Below are positions 1 through 7,529 of a DNA stretch of 44,174 bases, one piece after another. Position numbers and translations under genes: made by a program. The notes under the pieces were generated by a model, which was not told the origin of the DNA, did not search any database, and saw only the letters and a program-made list of their open reading frames with translations. Origin of the DNA: Ignavibacteriales bacterium (GTDB lineage Bacteria > Bacteroidota > Ignavibacteria > Ignavibacteriales > Ignavibacteriaceae); the NCBI GenBank assembly GCA_012517155.1, contig JAAYVN010000136.1, positions 1-44,174 on the forward strand. The letters run 5' to 3'. Each line of letters begins with the position of its first letter. Position 1 is the stretch's first letter.

Positions 1-90
1 ATCCACCATATTACGTTTACGGACAAGAGAGTTGTACATTAAAACCAGAATAAGGAGAACTACAGCAATTACTATCAACACAATTTCCAT
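1..90 (-). CDS. lemA: LemA family membrane protein, N-terminus only
   Basis: The last 30 codons before the window edge read from an ATG at 90 and encode a strongly hydrophobic segment (about residues 2-18) followed by MYNSLVRKRNMVD. A membrane helix followed by YNxLVxxRNxVD is the characteristic start of LemA proteins, which are anchored by one N-terminal helix and carry a soluble helical bundle. The start is supported by a GGAGG sequence 5 bases upstream (97-101 on the plus strand as cctcc). The rest of the gene lies outside the window. LemA function is not well established. It is separated from aroF by about 50 bases and has its own ribosome-binding site. Confidence 0.8.
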   Translation of the reverse strand, partial: MEIVLIVIAVVLLILVLMYNSLVRKRNMVD

Positions 91-141
91 TTTACCTCCA
101 TGGTGATTGAAACAAATAAATAATTAGCGAACAAAAAAACG

Positions 142-1167
142 TCAGATAATTTTCCGATCAATAACTTCCGCAATTCTTTTAAGCTGTGAAAGGAGCAAAC
201 AGAACTGATCCGGTTCAAGAGCCTGGGGTCCGTCGGACAAAGCATGCTGGGGGTTATTGTGCACCTCAACCATGATTGCATCCGCCCCGGCGGCAACAGC
301 CGCGCGAGCCATTGGGATAACGCGTTGCCGCAGACCAGTTGCATGTGAGGGGTCGGCAGCTATCGGGAGATGACTTTTCTGATGAATAACGGGAATAGCG
401 GAGAGGTCGAAAGTATTCCGGGTAAAATTCTCAAAAGTTCTTATACCCCGTTCACAGAGAATCACCCCTTCGTTTCCGCCAGATAAAATATATTCGGCAC
501 TAAGCAACCACTCTTCGATTCTGGCAGCGAATCCCCGTTTCAGCAGTACCGGTTTTTTTCTTTTTCCAAGTTCTTTCAAGAGGGGGTAGTTCTGCATATT
601 TCTTGAGCCGACCTGAAAGATATCGGTATATTCCTCAATCAGGTCAACATGCCGGGTATCCATTACTTCGGTGACAACGGCAAGTTTAAAAGTATCGGCT
701 GCTTTTCTAATAAGTTTGAGTCCATCAGCGCCAAGACCCTGGAAAGAATATGGAGAGGAGCGGGGTTTGAAGGCTCCGCCTCTCAAAATACGGGCGCCGC
801 ATTTTGCAACCAATTCAGCAATTTCAAAAATCTGTTTTTCATTTTCCACAGAGCAAGGACCGGCAATAATAGCGATGCCATTTCCGCCAATTTCGACCCC
901 CTCATATCCGGGAAGCGTGATCAGGGTGTTTTCGTTTTTATTTTTTCTGCCGGAAAGTTTGAAACTTTCGTCAGTTTTAATGACATCGGCAATACCCTCA
1001 AGGTGTTTCAAGTTTTTGCTATTGAATCCGGGTTTGCCTCCGCTAACATGCAATATCACTTCCTCCTCGGAAGAAGATTTATAGACGGAAAACATATTCT
1101 CCTCAAGCAAGGAGATGATTTCGTCCATTTTTTTGTCAGTTATATTTTTTTCAAGTATTACAATCAA
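142..1167 (-). CDS. aroF: 3-deoxy-7-phosphoheptulonate synthase, type I-beta with regulatory domain
   Basis: This DAHP synthase condenses phosphoenolpyruvate with erythrose-4-phosphate, the first step of the shikimate pathway in the cytoplasm. The protein has 341 residues. Residues 1-70 form a ferredoxin-like regulatory domain of the kind that confers feedback control in type I-beta enzymes. Residues 85-340 form the (beta/alpha)8 catalytic barrel. Visible motifs are AGPCS (102-106, metal ligand Cys105), KPRSSPYSFQG (134-144), GIRTFE (241-246), DPSHATG (272-278, His275), VEVH (300-303, Glu301) and SDGPQAL (311-317, Asp312), so all four usual metal ligands are present. The start codon is TTG at 1167, chosen because GGAG lies 7 bases upstream and the regulatory domain begins at once. 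It is the last gene of the mutS-DUF1684-aroF operon, 18 bases after the lipoprotein gene. Confidence 0.95.
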   Translation of the reverse strand: MIVILEKNITDKKMDEIISLLEENMFSVYKSSSEEEVILHVSGGKPGFNSKNLKHLEGIADVIKTDESFKLSGRKNKNENTLITLPGYEGVEIGGNGIAIIAGPCSVENEKQIFEIAELVAKCGARILRGGAFKPRSSPYSFQGLGADGLKLIRKAADTFKLAVVTEVMDTRHVDLIEEYTDIFQVGSRNMQNYPLLKELGKRKKPVLLKRGFAARIEEWLLSAEYILSGGNEGVILCERGIRTFENFTRNTFDLSAIPVIHQKSHLPIAADPSHATGLRQRVIPMARAAVAAGADAIMVEVHNNPQHALSDGPQALEPDQFCLLLSQLKRIAEVIDRKII

Positions 1168-1185
1168 AGTAAACTCCGATAAAGT

Positions 1186-1794
1186 TTAGTCGTGAAATTT
1201 CTTTTCTCCTGCAGTAATCCTAATAGAGAGATGATCCTCCTTTGTGGGTATTGCGCAGGAGTAGTCGGGGGAATATGCACAATACGGATTATAAGCAAGA
1301 TTAAAATCGACAGTGTAAATATACTGGGGATTTGGGTTCAACTCAAAGTCAATATATCTGCCCACTCCATAAGTTTCCTCACCAGTGGTGGCGTCGGTAA
1401 ACCATATTGAATAGTAGACCTGTCCGTCGCGGGTTGTTCCCTGATAGACGTTAAGTTTATAAAGAGCTTTAAAGTAAGAAAAAATCAGGTAGCCAAATCG
1501 AACCGCTTTCCGTTCCTCGCCTTTTGTGCCGAAGATTTTGACGGTATCTTTCATTTCGTATTCGACCAAAGTGCTTTCGAAAACGAATCCGGGATCAACG
1601 TCAAAGTAATTAAGCGGGTGGAAGGGGACTTTTGTCCGAGCATTGAAAGGGGATGAAGGGCTTGTGCGGAACTCTTCATCCTTAGCCTCGCGCAGTTTTT
1701 CAATTTTTTCTATATATTTTTCCTGTTCGGGGGTATAATCACTTCCGCAACCGGCAACAAATAAAAACATAGCAAATATAAAAAAATACTTCAC
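1186..1794 (-). CDS. DUF1684 family lipoprotein
   Basis: A 202-residue protein with a lipoprotein signal peptide; the lipobox is VAGC with Cys16 as the predicted lipidated residue. The body matches the DUF1684 family by its conserved blocks: RFGYLIF (about 99-105), a beta-rich stretch with GEETYGVGRYIDFE, and the hallmark DFNLAYNPYCAYSPDYSCAIP (about 164-184) followed by AGEKKFHD at the C-terminus. The function of DUF1684 is unknown. The start is GTG at 1794, one base after the mutS stop codon, so it is translated from the mutS transcript. Lipidation suggests a periplasmic location facing a membrane, which makes a direct role in mismatch repair unlikely. Confidence 0.85.
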   Translation of the reverse strand: MKYFFIFAMFLFVAGCGSDYTPEQEKYIEKIEKLREAKDEEFRTSPSSPFNARTKVPFHPLNYFDVDPGFVFESTLVEYEMKDTVKIFGTKGEERKAVRFGYLIFSYFKALYKLNVYQGTTRDGQVYYSIWFTDATTGEETYGVGRYIDFELNPNPQYIYTVDFNLAYNPYCAYSPDYSCAIPTKEDHLSIRITAGEKKFHD

Positions 1795-1795
1795 T

Positions 1796-4393
1796 TTATT
1801 CTACCTTTTTTTTCAATTCGTTAAGTTTATTCAGAGCTTCAAGAGGAGTAAGATTATCAATTGCAAGGTCTTTGAGTTCAGCGCGGAGTTTATCGTCCCT
1901 GACTTCGAACAAATTAAACTGAAGTTCGTCCGCTTTGCGCTTAGCAATTTTAGCTTTCTTAACCTCATAGGGAGTAAGTTCCTTTGATTCCAGGTTGGCA
2001 AGGATTTCCTTAGCCCGATCGGTAATAACATCAGGGAGACCGGCAAGTTGTGCGACTTGTATTCCATATGAGTGATCAGCCTGACCGGAGATGACCTTAT
2101 GCAGAAAAATAACTTTATCCTCGTACTCGCGTACATCCACTTTAAAATTTTTAATTCGGGGGAAAATATCAGCCATTTCATTAAGTTCGTGGTAGTGGGT
2201 AGCGAATAAAGTCTTTGCGCAGATATCGGGATTTTCATGGAGATATTCGGTAGTAGCCCAAGCTATAGATATGCCATCGAAAGTGCTAGTTCCCCGGCCA
2301 ATTTCGTCGAGGAGAATCAAACTGCGGGAGGTGGCGTTATTAAGAATATTTGCGGCTTCCTGCATCTCAACGAGGAAAGTAGATTCCCCTGCGGTTATAT
2401 TATCGCTTGCCCCGACACGTGTAAAAATTCTATCGACTACGCCAATCCGTGCTTCTTTAGCCGGGACGAAAGAGCCTATTTGTGCAAGGAGAACTATCAA
2501 GCCGACCTGTCGCAGGAAGACAGATTTTCCAGCCATATTGGGGCCAGTGAGGATAATAATCTGTGATTCCTGAGTATCGAGGGAGCATGAATTAGGTGTA
2601 AAATTCTCACCAGGGGGAAGAATTCTTTCAACAACCGGGTGTCTTCCATCCGAAATATTCAAAACGGTGCTACCGTCAATAAGAGGTTTAACGTATCCGT
2701 ATTGTGCGGCAGTTTCGGAAAGACTAAGGAAGCAATCGAGCATGGCAATCAATTTTGCATTTTCCTGAATTTCTTCAGTTGAAGAGACAATAAACATACG
2801 AAGGTCGTTAAACAGATCACTTTCAAGATTATAAATCCGTTCCTCAGCATTCAGGATTTTCTCCTCGTACTCTTTCAGTTCGGGAGTAATAAAGCGTTCA
2901 GAATTAACGAGGGTTTGTTTTCTGATATAACTCTCCGGAATTTTATCCTTATTAGCATTGCTAATATCTATGTAATATCCGAAAACCTTATTATAGCTAA
3001 CCTTAAGAGAGGAAATGCCCGTTCGTTCGCGTTCCTGCTTTTGCAGATTAGCGATCCAATCCTTACCGTTAACGGAGATATTTCTAATTTCATCAAGTTC
3101 CGGACTATAGCCGGGTTTAATAACGCCACCATCCGAAAGGCTAAGAGGCGGGGACTCAACAAGGGCGTTATTAATTTTTGCGACGACGGAATCAAGCGGT
3201 TTAAGTTTATTATTAAGATCGCTAAGAGTACCAGAGGTAAAGCCGGCGAGTAATTCTTTTAAGCGAGGGATTTTTGCAAGGGAAAGTTTGAGATTAACAA
3301 CGTCCCGAGGATTAGCCCTGCCGGTGCAAATCTTTGAAGTCAGGCGTTCAAGGTCTGAGATTTCCTTAAATTCAAGGATGAGCTTTTTTCTTATTTGAGA
3401 ATCTTGAAAAAAAGCATCGACGGATTCCTGTCTTCTCAGAATGGGTTCCGGTTTAATCAAGGGAGCGGAGATCCAGCGTTTAAGGAGGCGAGCACCCATT
3501 GGGGTTTGAGTTTTATCGAGAATTGAGATTAAGGATCCTTCCCGTCCGCCATCCTGCATGGAATAAATAATCTCCAAATTCCGCTTTGTGGCAAAATCAA
3601 GGATCATATAGTCGGAAGCGTTGTAGAGACTTATTTTGTTAATGTGGGAAATATTACTTTTTTGAGTTTCCCTGAGGTAAGTCAGCACAACTCCGGCGGC
3701 AATCACACCGATGGGGTAGCGGTCTATTCCGAAACCTTTTAAGTTAACGGTCCTGAAGTGATTTTCAAGAAGTTCGGCAGCATAATCATAATTAAAAAGC
3801 CAGTCATCCATTTTAGAAATTCTAACAGTCGGATTGAAAGCGGAGACGGTTGAGATAAAAAAGTCCTTATCCTTTTTAGGGATCAGCACCTCTGCCGGGG
3901 AGATAAGTTCAAGTTGTTGACGCAGGTTATCCGAGGGGACCTGATAAAGGTGGAATTCAGCGGTAGAAATATCGCAAAAAGAAATACCCGCTATATTATC
4001 CCGGATACAGACTGCCATGAGGAAGTTACTTTTTTTATGGTCGAGCAACTTATCGGAGAAGGCCACGCCCGGAGTGACCACCTCTACGACGTCCCTTTTG
4101 ACAATTCCCTTAACCATTTTGGGATTTTCGAGTTGTTCGCAAATAGCAACGCGAAGACCTGCGCGGACGAGTTTAGGCAAGTAAGTATCCACGGCATGAT
4201 GGGGGAAACCTGCCAGTGGGACATCGCCAGCGCCACCATTAGCGCGCCTGGTTAAAGTTATCCCGAGCACCCGCGATGCTGTTTTAGCGTCCTCATCAAA
4301 AGTCTCATAGAAATCCCCTATCCGGAAGAGGAGAAGAGTGTCCGGATGAGATTCCTTGACTTTATAGTACTGCGCCATTAAGGGAGTTTGCAT
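1796..4393 (-). CDS. mutS: DNA mismatch repair protein MutS
   Basis: MutS recognises mismatches and small loops and recruits MutL. I chose the ATG at 4393 (865 residues); a TTG six codons upstream at 4411 is an alternative, and neither has a clear Shine-Dalgarno sequence. Numbering from the TTG: mismatch-binding GDFYE at 32-36 (Phe34, Glu36), connector and lever domains through about residue 580, Walker A GPNMAGKS at 623-630, Walker B LILLDEIG at 698-705 followed by RGTSTFDG, and a helix-turn-helix region near 770-800. A QFNLF sequence close to the C-terminus matches the beta-clamp binding motif of MutS proteins. Length and domain order are typical of MutS1, not MutS2. It is the first gene of an operon with a DUF1684 lipoprotein and aroF. 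I saw no good promoter match upstream. Confidence 0.97.
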   Translation of the reverse strand: MQTPLMAQYYKVKESHPDTLLLFRIGDFYETFDEDAKTASRVLGITLTRRANGGAGDVPLAGFPHHAVDTYLPKLVRAGLRVAICEQLENPKMVKGIVKRDVVEVVTPGVAFSDKLLDHKKSNFLMAVCIRDNIAGISFCDISTAEFHLYQVPSDNLRQQLELISPAEVLIPKKDKDFFISTVSAFNPTVRISKMDDWLFNYDYAAELLENHFRTVNLKGFGIDRYPIGVIAAGVVLTYLRETQKSNISHINKISLYNASDYMILDFATKRNLEIIYSMQDGGREGSLISILDKTQTPMGARLLKRWISAPLIKPEPILRRQESVDAFFQDSQIRKKLILEFKEISDLERLTSKICTGRANPRDVVNLKLSLAKIPRLKELLAGFTSGTLSDLNNKLKPLDSVVAKINNALVESPPLSLSDGGVIKPGYSPELDEIRNISVNGKDWIANLQKQERERTGISSLKVSYNKVFGYYIDISNANKDKIPESYIRKQTLVNSERFITPELKEYEEKILNAEERIYNLESDLFNDLRMFIVSSTEEIQENAKLIAMLDCFLSLSETAAQYGYVKPLIDGSTVLNISDGRHPVVERILPPGENFTPNSCSLDTQESQIIILTGPNMAGKSVFLRQVGLIVLLAQIGSFVPAKEARIGVVDRIFTRVGASDNITAGESTFLVEMQEAANILNNATSRSLILLDEIGRGTSTFDGISIAWATTEYLHENPDICAKTLFATHYHELNEMADIFPRIKNFKVDVREYEDKVIFLHKVISGQADHSYGIQVAQLAGLPDVITDRAKEILANLESKELTPYEVKKAKIAKRKADELQFNLFEVRDDKLRAELKDLAIDNLTPLEALNKLNELKKKVE

Positions 4394-4531
4394 AGAAACA
4401 TTGACTGACAATTATCTAATAAACATAAAATTTCAGCATGCAATTTAAGTTAATAGGACTTCAATAACAAGTAAAAGGGGAGAGAAAGAGATGGATGGGG
4501 AATGACATGGCGGTTCATTCAGGAGCAAATG

Positions 4532-4595
4532 AACTTAAGGGAAGATAATAGCAAAAATATTAGCATACTATTCCCTACTTGTCCCTTAGCAAGTT
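4532..4595 (-). other. Intergenic stem-loop after the T9SS gene
   Basis: AACTTAAGGGA at 4532-4542 can pair with TCCCTT (4582-4587) and AAGTT (4591-4595), with a 3-base bulge (agc) and a 39-base AT-rich loop. It begins about 40 bases past the T9SS gene stop on the minus strand. It could be a 3' untranslated structure or weak terminator; no U-tract follows. Confidence 0.3.
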
Positions 4596-4632
4596 AACTA
4601 AACCGGAGTTAAAAACAGAAGTATACAGTATA

Positions 4633-6096
4633 TTACTTCAATAATATCATTTTCTTTGTTTGAATAAAATCACCTGCTTGAAGCCGGTAGAAGTAAATGC
4701 CGGAGCTTAGTTGAAAACCGGAGACATCCAGATTAAAAGAGTAATTTCCCTCATCTTTTTCACCGTTAACCAAGAGAGCAACCTCGTTTCCCAGGAGATC
4801 AAAAAGCTTAAGAGTAACATAGCTGCGGGAATTTATGTTGTAGGATATAGTTGTTGAAGGGTTGAAAGGATTGGGGTAATTCTGGTATAGTTGGAAATTT
4901 ATATTCCGGTGGAGATTGTCGACGATTGCAGTGGGCAAGTCGGAGAAATTTCGGGAGTATGAATTATCAATTACGGACGAGTAGGTCCGCGCGACGGAAA
5001 CCGAATTCAGTGGTGAAGTACCACGTCCGCCGATGTAGGCTGTGAGTATATCGACAGGTTTGTTATATTCAAGTTTAAAGGGGCCGATAGAAATCACGCT
5101 TTTAATATCTCCAGGGTATTGTGCCAACCAGCCGATTTGTTGTACAGGATCGCCGGAAAAGTGGAAATCAGGAGTAATATTTGTGCAGGGGACACCTCCT
5201 GCGACAGTTCCATAAGGAAAAGAGCAGGGATTTGGAAGCAGACCATTTCCCAACCTTCCCCGCAAAAAATATCTTGCCTGAAGGACGTTGTCCGGTTCAT
5301 GGTAATAAGGATCGCCACCGAAAGCAGAAGAGCCGGAAGAAACCGATAAATTTTTAGCACCCGGGAAAACTTTGATGCCCAGGAAGGGACCGAGGTGGTT
5401 ATATGCGGAATCAAGAGGGATATCTATTCCCTCATCGTAGGAGCCATTTTGATTTATGTCAGTGAAGGATATTCCGGGGATATATGACACAGGACCCTGA
5501 ACAATTTTCGAGAAGAGAGCGGGAGGATCAGGTCCGAAAAGGGCATCGGGTCCCTGGTTATATGTAAAGGAGGACTGATGCAGAGAGTCCATTCCGAAGA
5601 GATCGTCGGGATGGTCGCCAAGGTCAGGATCGCCATACATACCAAAAAAGACGGAATCCATAACGGGGACCTGAGCATTTTTATTAACAATAGAATAACG
5701 CACGAAAAGAGTATTATGAAAAGCGGGATCGTTACCCCAGCGGGATGCGAAGAGGATTTGCCGAATCTCGATTCCCTGGGGGGGAACAGAAAAGCGTCTT
5801 AAGTTTTGCGGCACGCCATCGTTAAATACGCACCAAGCAGTTAAGTCACCAAGAAGATCTGGCCGATCTTCATTTGGGTCCCAAATATTATTATTGTTTT
5901 TATCCACCGGGTTATACATCCCATCGTTATCGCCATCAAAAAAACGAGCGCCGGAGTTAACAGCACCTCTCCAATTTTGCCAGGAGGCTGAGAAGGGGGG
6001 ATCGGAGGATGTGACAACATAGATGCGATTCAGAGAATCAGAGGGTGATGAACCGACCGGACCCGGGGTATAATCCTCAACCAAGCCAGCAGCCAT
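4633..6096 (-). CDS. T9SS-sorted secreted protein, body of an interrupted gene
   Basis: This 487-codon frame encodes the body and C-terminal sorting signal of an exported protein but has no signal peptide from its first ATG (6096). In the same frame, 98 codons upstream, an ATG at 6390 starts a good signal peptide, and the two parts are separated only by a TAA at 6265-6267. The protein has several Asp/Asn-rich loops that look like calcium sites (for example DGDNDG and DINQNG). Its last 80 residues are a type A T9SS sorting domain: QNYPNPFNPSTT, then LKLFDLLGNEV, then SGIYFYRLQAGDF and KKMILLK. Such domains direct export through the outer membrane and cell-surface attachment or release. I do not recognise an enzymatic domain. 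The ATG at 6096 is probably not a natural start because the reading frame stays protein-like upstream of it. Confidence 0.75.
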   Translation of the reverse strand: MAAGLVEDYTPGPVGSSPSDSLNRIYVVTSSDPPFSASWQNWRGAVNSGARFFDGDNDGMYNPVDKNNNNIWDPNEDRPDLLGDLTAWCVFNDGVPQNLRRFSVPPQGIEIRQILFASRWGNDPAFHNTLFVRYSIVNKNAQVPVMDSVFFGMYGDPDLGDHPDDLFGMDSLHQSSFTYNQGPDALFGPDPPALFSKIVQGPVSYIPGISFTDINQNGSYDEGIDIPLDSAYNHLGPFLGIKVFPGAKNLSVSSGSSAFGGDPYYHEPDNVLQARYFLRGRLGNGLLPNPCSFPYGTVAGGVPCTNITPDFHFSGDPVQQIGWLAQYPGDIKSVISIGPFKLEYNKPVDILTAYIGGRGTSPLNSVSVARTYSSVIDNSYSRNFSDLPTAIVDNLHRNINFQLYQNYPNPFNPSTTISYNINSRSYVTLKLFDLLGNEVALLVNGEKDEGNYSFNLDVSGFQLSSGIYFYRLQAGDFIQTKKMILLK

Positions 6097-6264
6097 TACT
6101 CCATTTGACCATAATAAGTTACCGCTATAACCAGAAAGAGCAAATCCACCGGAGAAAAGGGCAACAATATTATCAAACTTCCCACCAGAACCGCCAACGA
6201 GTGGATTATCGTCGGGGATATTAATCTGGGCAAGTACGCCGGCGTTATTCAGGGGGAAATTAAA

Positions 6265-6390
6265 TTAATTTATAAAAAAGCGGTAAGTGAAGGGATCAGA
6301 GGTCTCCGGGGCAGGATATTTTGACTGGGGTCGCAAAGTTGAGGTGAAAACCAAACAAAGGGCAAAAAGAGAAACAAAAAAGAATCTCAT
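6265..6390 (-). pseudogene. Detached signal-peptide fragment of the T9SS gene, ending at an in-frame TAA
   Basis: From the ATG at 6390 the frame reads MRFFFVSLFALCLVFTS, a clear Sec signal peptide, then 24 residues, then TAA as codon 42 (6265-6267). After the TAA the same frame continues without another stop into the 487-codon body; the linking 56 codons encode sensible sequence, including FPLNNAGVLAQI and LSGYSGNLLWSNGV, which resembles the N-terminus of Ignavibacteria secreted proteins. There is no frameshift: 6390 and 6096 differ by exactly 98 codons. A promoter with good geometry lies just upstream. Possible explanations are a recent nonsense mutation, an assembly or sequencing error in AATTAATTTAATTT, or readthrough. 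Confidence 0.7.
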
Positions 6391-6728
6391 AGCTTTTAGA
6401 AGTTTGTTTAATTAATAAATAAATGTAAAAAAACCGGATAAAAATACAAAGAAAAATCTTTAAACCAATAATACTTTTACCAGAGTAAGGGATTTAGGAA
6501 AAAAATCCAAAAAATGAGACAAAAAAAGATCTTTTGTTAAAAAGAGGGGGAATTTGGGATTGGGGAAGTAGGGCAGAAGGGGAGCAGAACGAGACCAGAA
6601 CGGAAGGGTATAGCGTGGGAAAGAGGAAAAAGTCTCCTTTTGGGCAAAAAGTGGAGGTTAGGAGAAAAACCGGGCAAATAGCAGTTTACGATAAACCACA
6701 GATTTGCCAGTTAAAAAAATCAGATTAA
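6391..6728. other. Intergenic region between lpxA and the T9SS gene
   Basis: This 338-base gap holds the promoter of the minus-strand T9SS gene at its left end (6420-6449) and a markedly purine-rich plus strand from about 6540 to 6665. No RNA gene or convincing coding frame is visible. The 64-codon plus-strand frame at 6534-6728 looks accidental: no ribosome-binding site and a low-complexity Gly/Arg/Lys/Glu composition produced by the purine bias. Confidence 0.6.
6420..6449 (-). promoter_or_regulatory. Candidate Bacteroidetes-type promoter of the T9SS gene
   Basis: On the minus strand TTG (6449-6447, part of TTTG) is followed by 19 bases and TACATTTA (6427-6420), a 7/8 match to TAnnTTTG. The -7 element ends 30 bases upstream of the ATG at 6390, the same geometry as the ompA and cupin promoters in this window. 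Confidence 0.5.
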
Positions 6729-7514
6729 TCAAGCGCCAAGTTTACCGATTATACCTCTTTTACAGCGGTTCAGGAAGGAGAGGATTTCCTGTGCTTCGCT
6801 TGAGCCGCTCATCTCGGCGGCGATTTTCTCCTTTGCCTGACTAACATTAAGCCCGGAATCGTAAATTATGTGGTAAGCTTTTTTAATGTTGTCAATCTGT
6901 TGGGGGGTAAAACCTCTGCGTCTCAGACCGATCGAGTTGAGACCGGCATATTTTAAGGGTTCTTCGCCGGCAAGGATGAAAGGAGGAACGTCTTTAACCA
7001 CCCTAAAGGCACCACCGACCATACAATGTTTTCCGACTTTACAGAACTGGTGAATGGGTGTGCATCCACCGATAATTGCCCAGTCGTCAACTTCTCCGAA
7101 TCCGCCTATCTGAACCCCGTTTGCAAGAATGCAATTATCCCCGACCACGCAATCATGAGCCACATGAGCGTAGGCCATCAGCAGGACGTTTGAACCAATA
7201 AGGGTGCGTTTTGTTTCATTGCTTCCCCTATGAAGGGTTACAAATTCATGGATTGTTGTATTATCGCCCACAGTGCAGATGGTAGGTTCGGGTTTAAATT
7301 TAAGATCCTGACAGACATGAGCAATAGAAGCGCCCTGATATATTATTACATTTTTTCCTATTCTTGCTCCGTCGTAGATAACAGAGTGAGGGCCTATTGA
7401 GGAATTGTCTCCGATTTCGACGTCATCGTATATCACGGCGAAAGGAGCAATGGAAACATTTTCCCCGATAATAGCTTTGGGGCTTACAATTGCGGTATGA
7501 TGAATTTTGCTCAT
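6729..7514 (-). CDS. lpxA: UDP-N-acetylglucosamine O-acyltransferase LpxA
   Basis: LpxA transfers a 3-hydroxyacyl chain from acyl carrier protein to UDP-GlcNAc, the first step of lipid A synthesis in the cytoplasm. The 261-residue protein has about ten left-handed beta-helix hexapeptide turns (residues 1-180) and a C-terminal helical domain (185-261) with GLNSIGLRRRGF (191-202), typical of LpxA. By hand alignment with E. coli LpxA, catalytic His125 is His120 (AHVAHDC), Lys76 is Lys72 and His160 is His155 (HQFC). The position of E. coli His144, however, is Phe139 (IGGFGEVDD). Neither an LpxD pattern nor a serine O-acetyltransferase pattern fits. It starts 15 bases after lpxC/fabZ and must be cotranscribed with it. 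Confidence 0.96.
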   Translation of the reverse strand: MSKIHHTAIVSPKAIIGENVSIAPFAVIYDDVEIGDNSSIGPHSVIYDGARIGKNVIIYQGASIAHVCQDLKFKPEPTICTVGDNTTIHEFVTLHRGSNETKRTLIGSNVLLMAYAHVAHDCVVGDNCILANGVQIGGFGEVDDWAIIGGCTPIHQFCKVGKHCMVGGAFRVVKDVPPFILAGEEPLKYAGLNSIGLRRRGFTPQQIDNIKKAYHIIYDSGLNVSQAKEKIAAEMSGSSEAQEILSFLNRCKRGIIGKLGA

Positions 7515-7529
7515 AAAAATTTCTTTTAA

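Noticed and set aside
649..1182. 177-codon frame antisense to aroF
   Set aside because: It lies entirely within the well-supported DAHP synthase gene and has no protein-like motif.
4513..4534. Small hairpin GTTCATT...AATGAAC upstream of mutS
   Set aside because: A 7-bp AT-rich stem with an 8-base loop is expected by chance in such DNA and has no supporting context.
6534..6728. 64-codon plus-strand frame in the lpxA/T9SS gap
   Set aside because: No ribosome-binding site, no recognisable domain, and a composition explained by the purine-rich strand.
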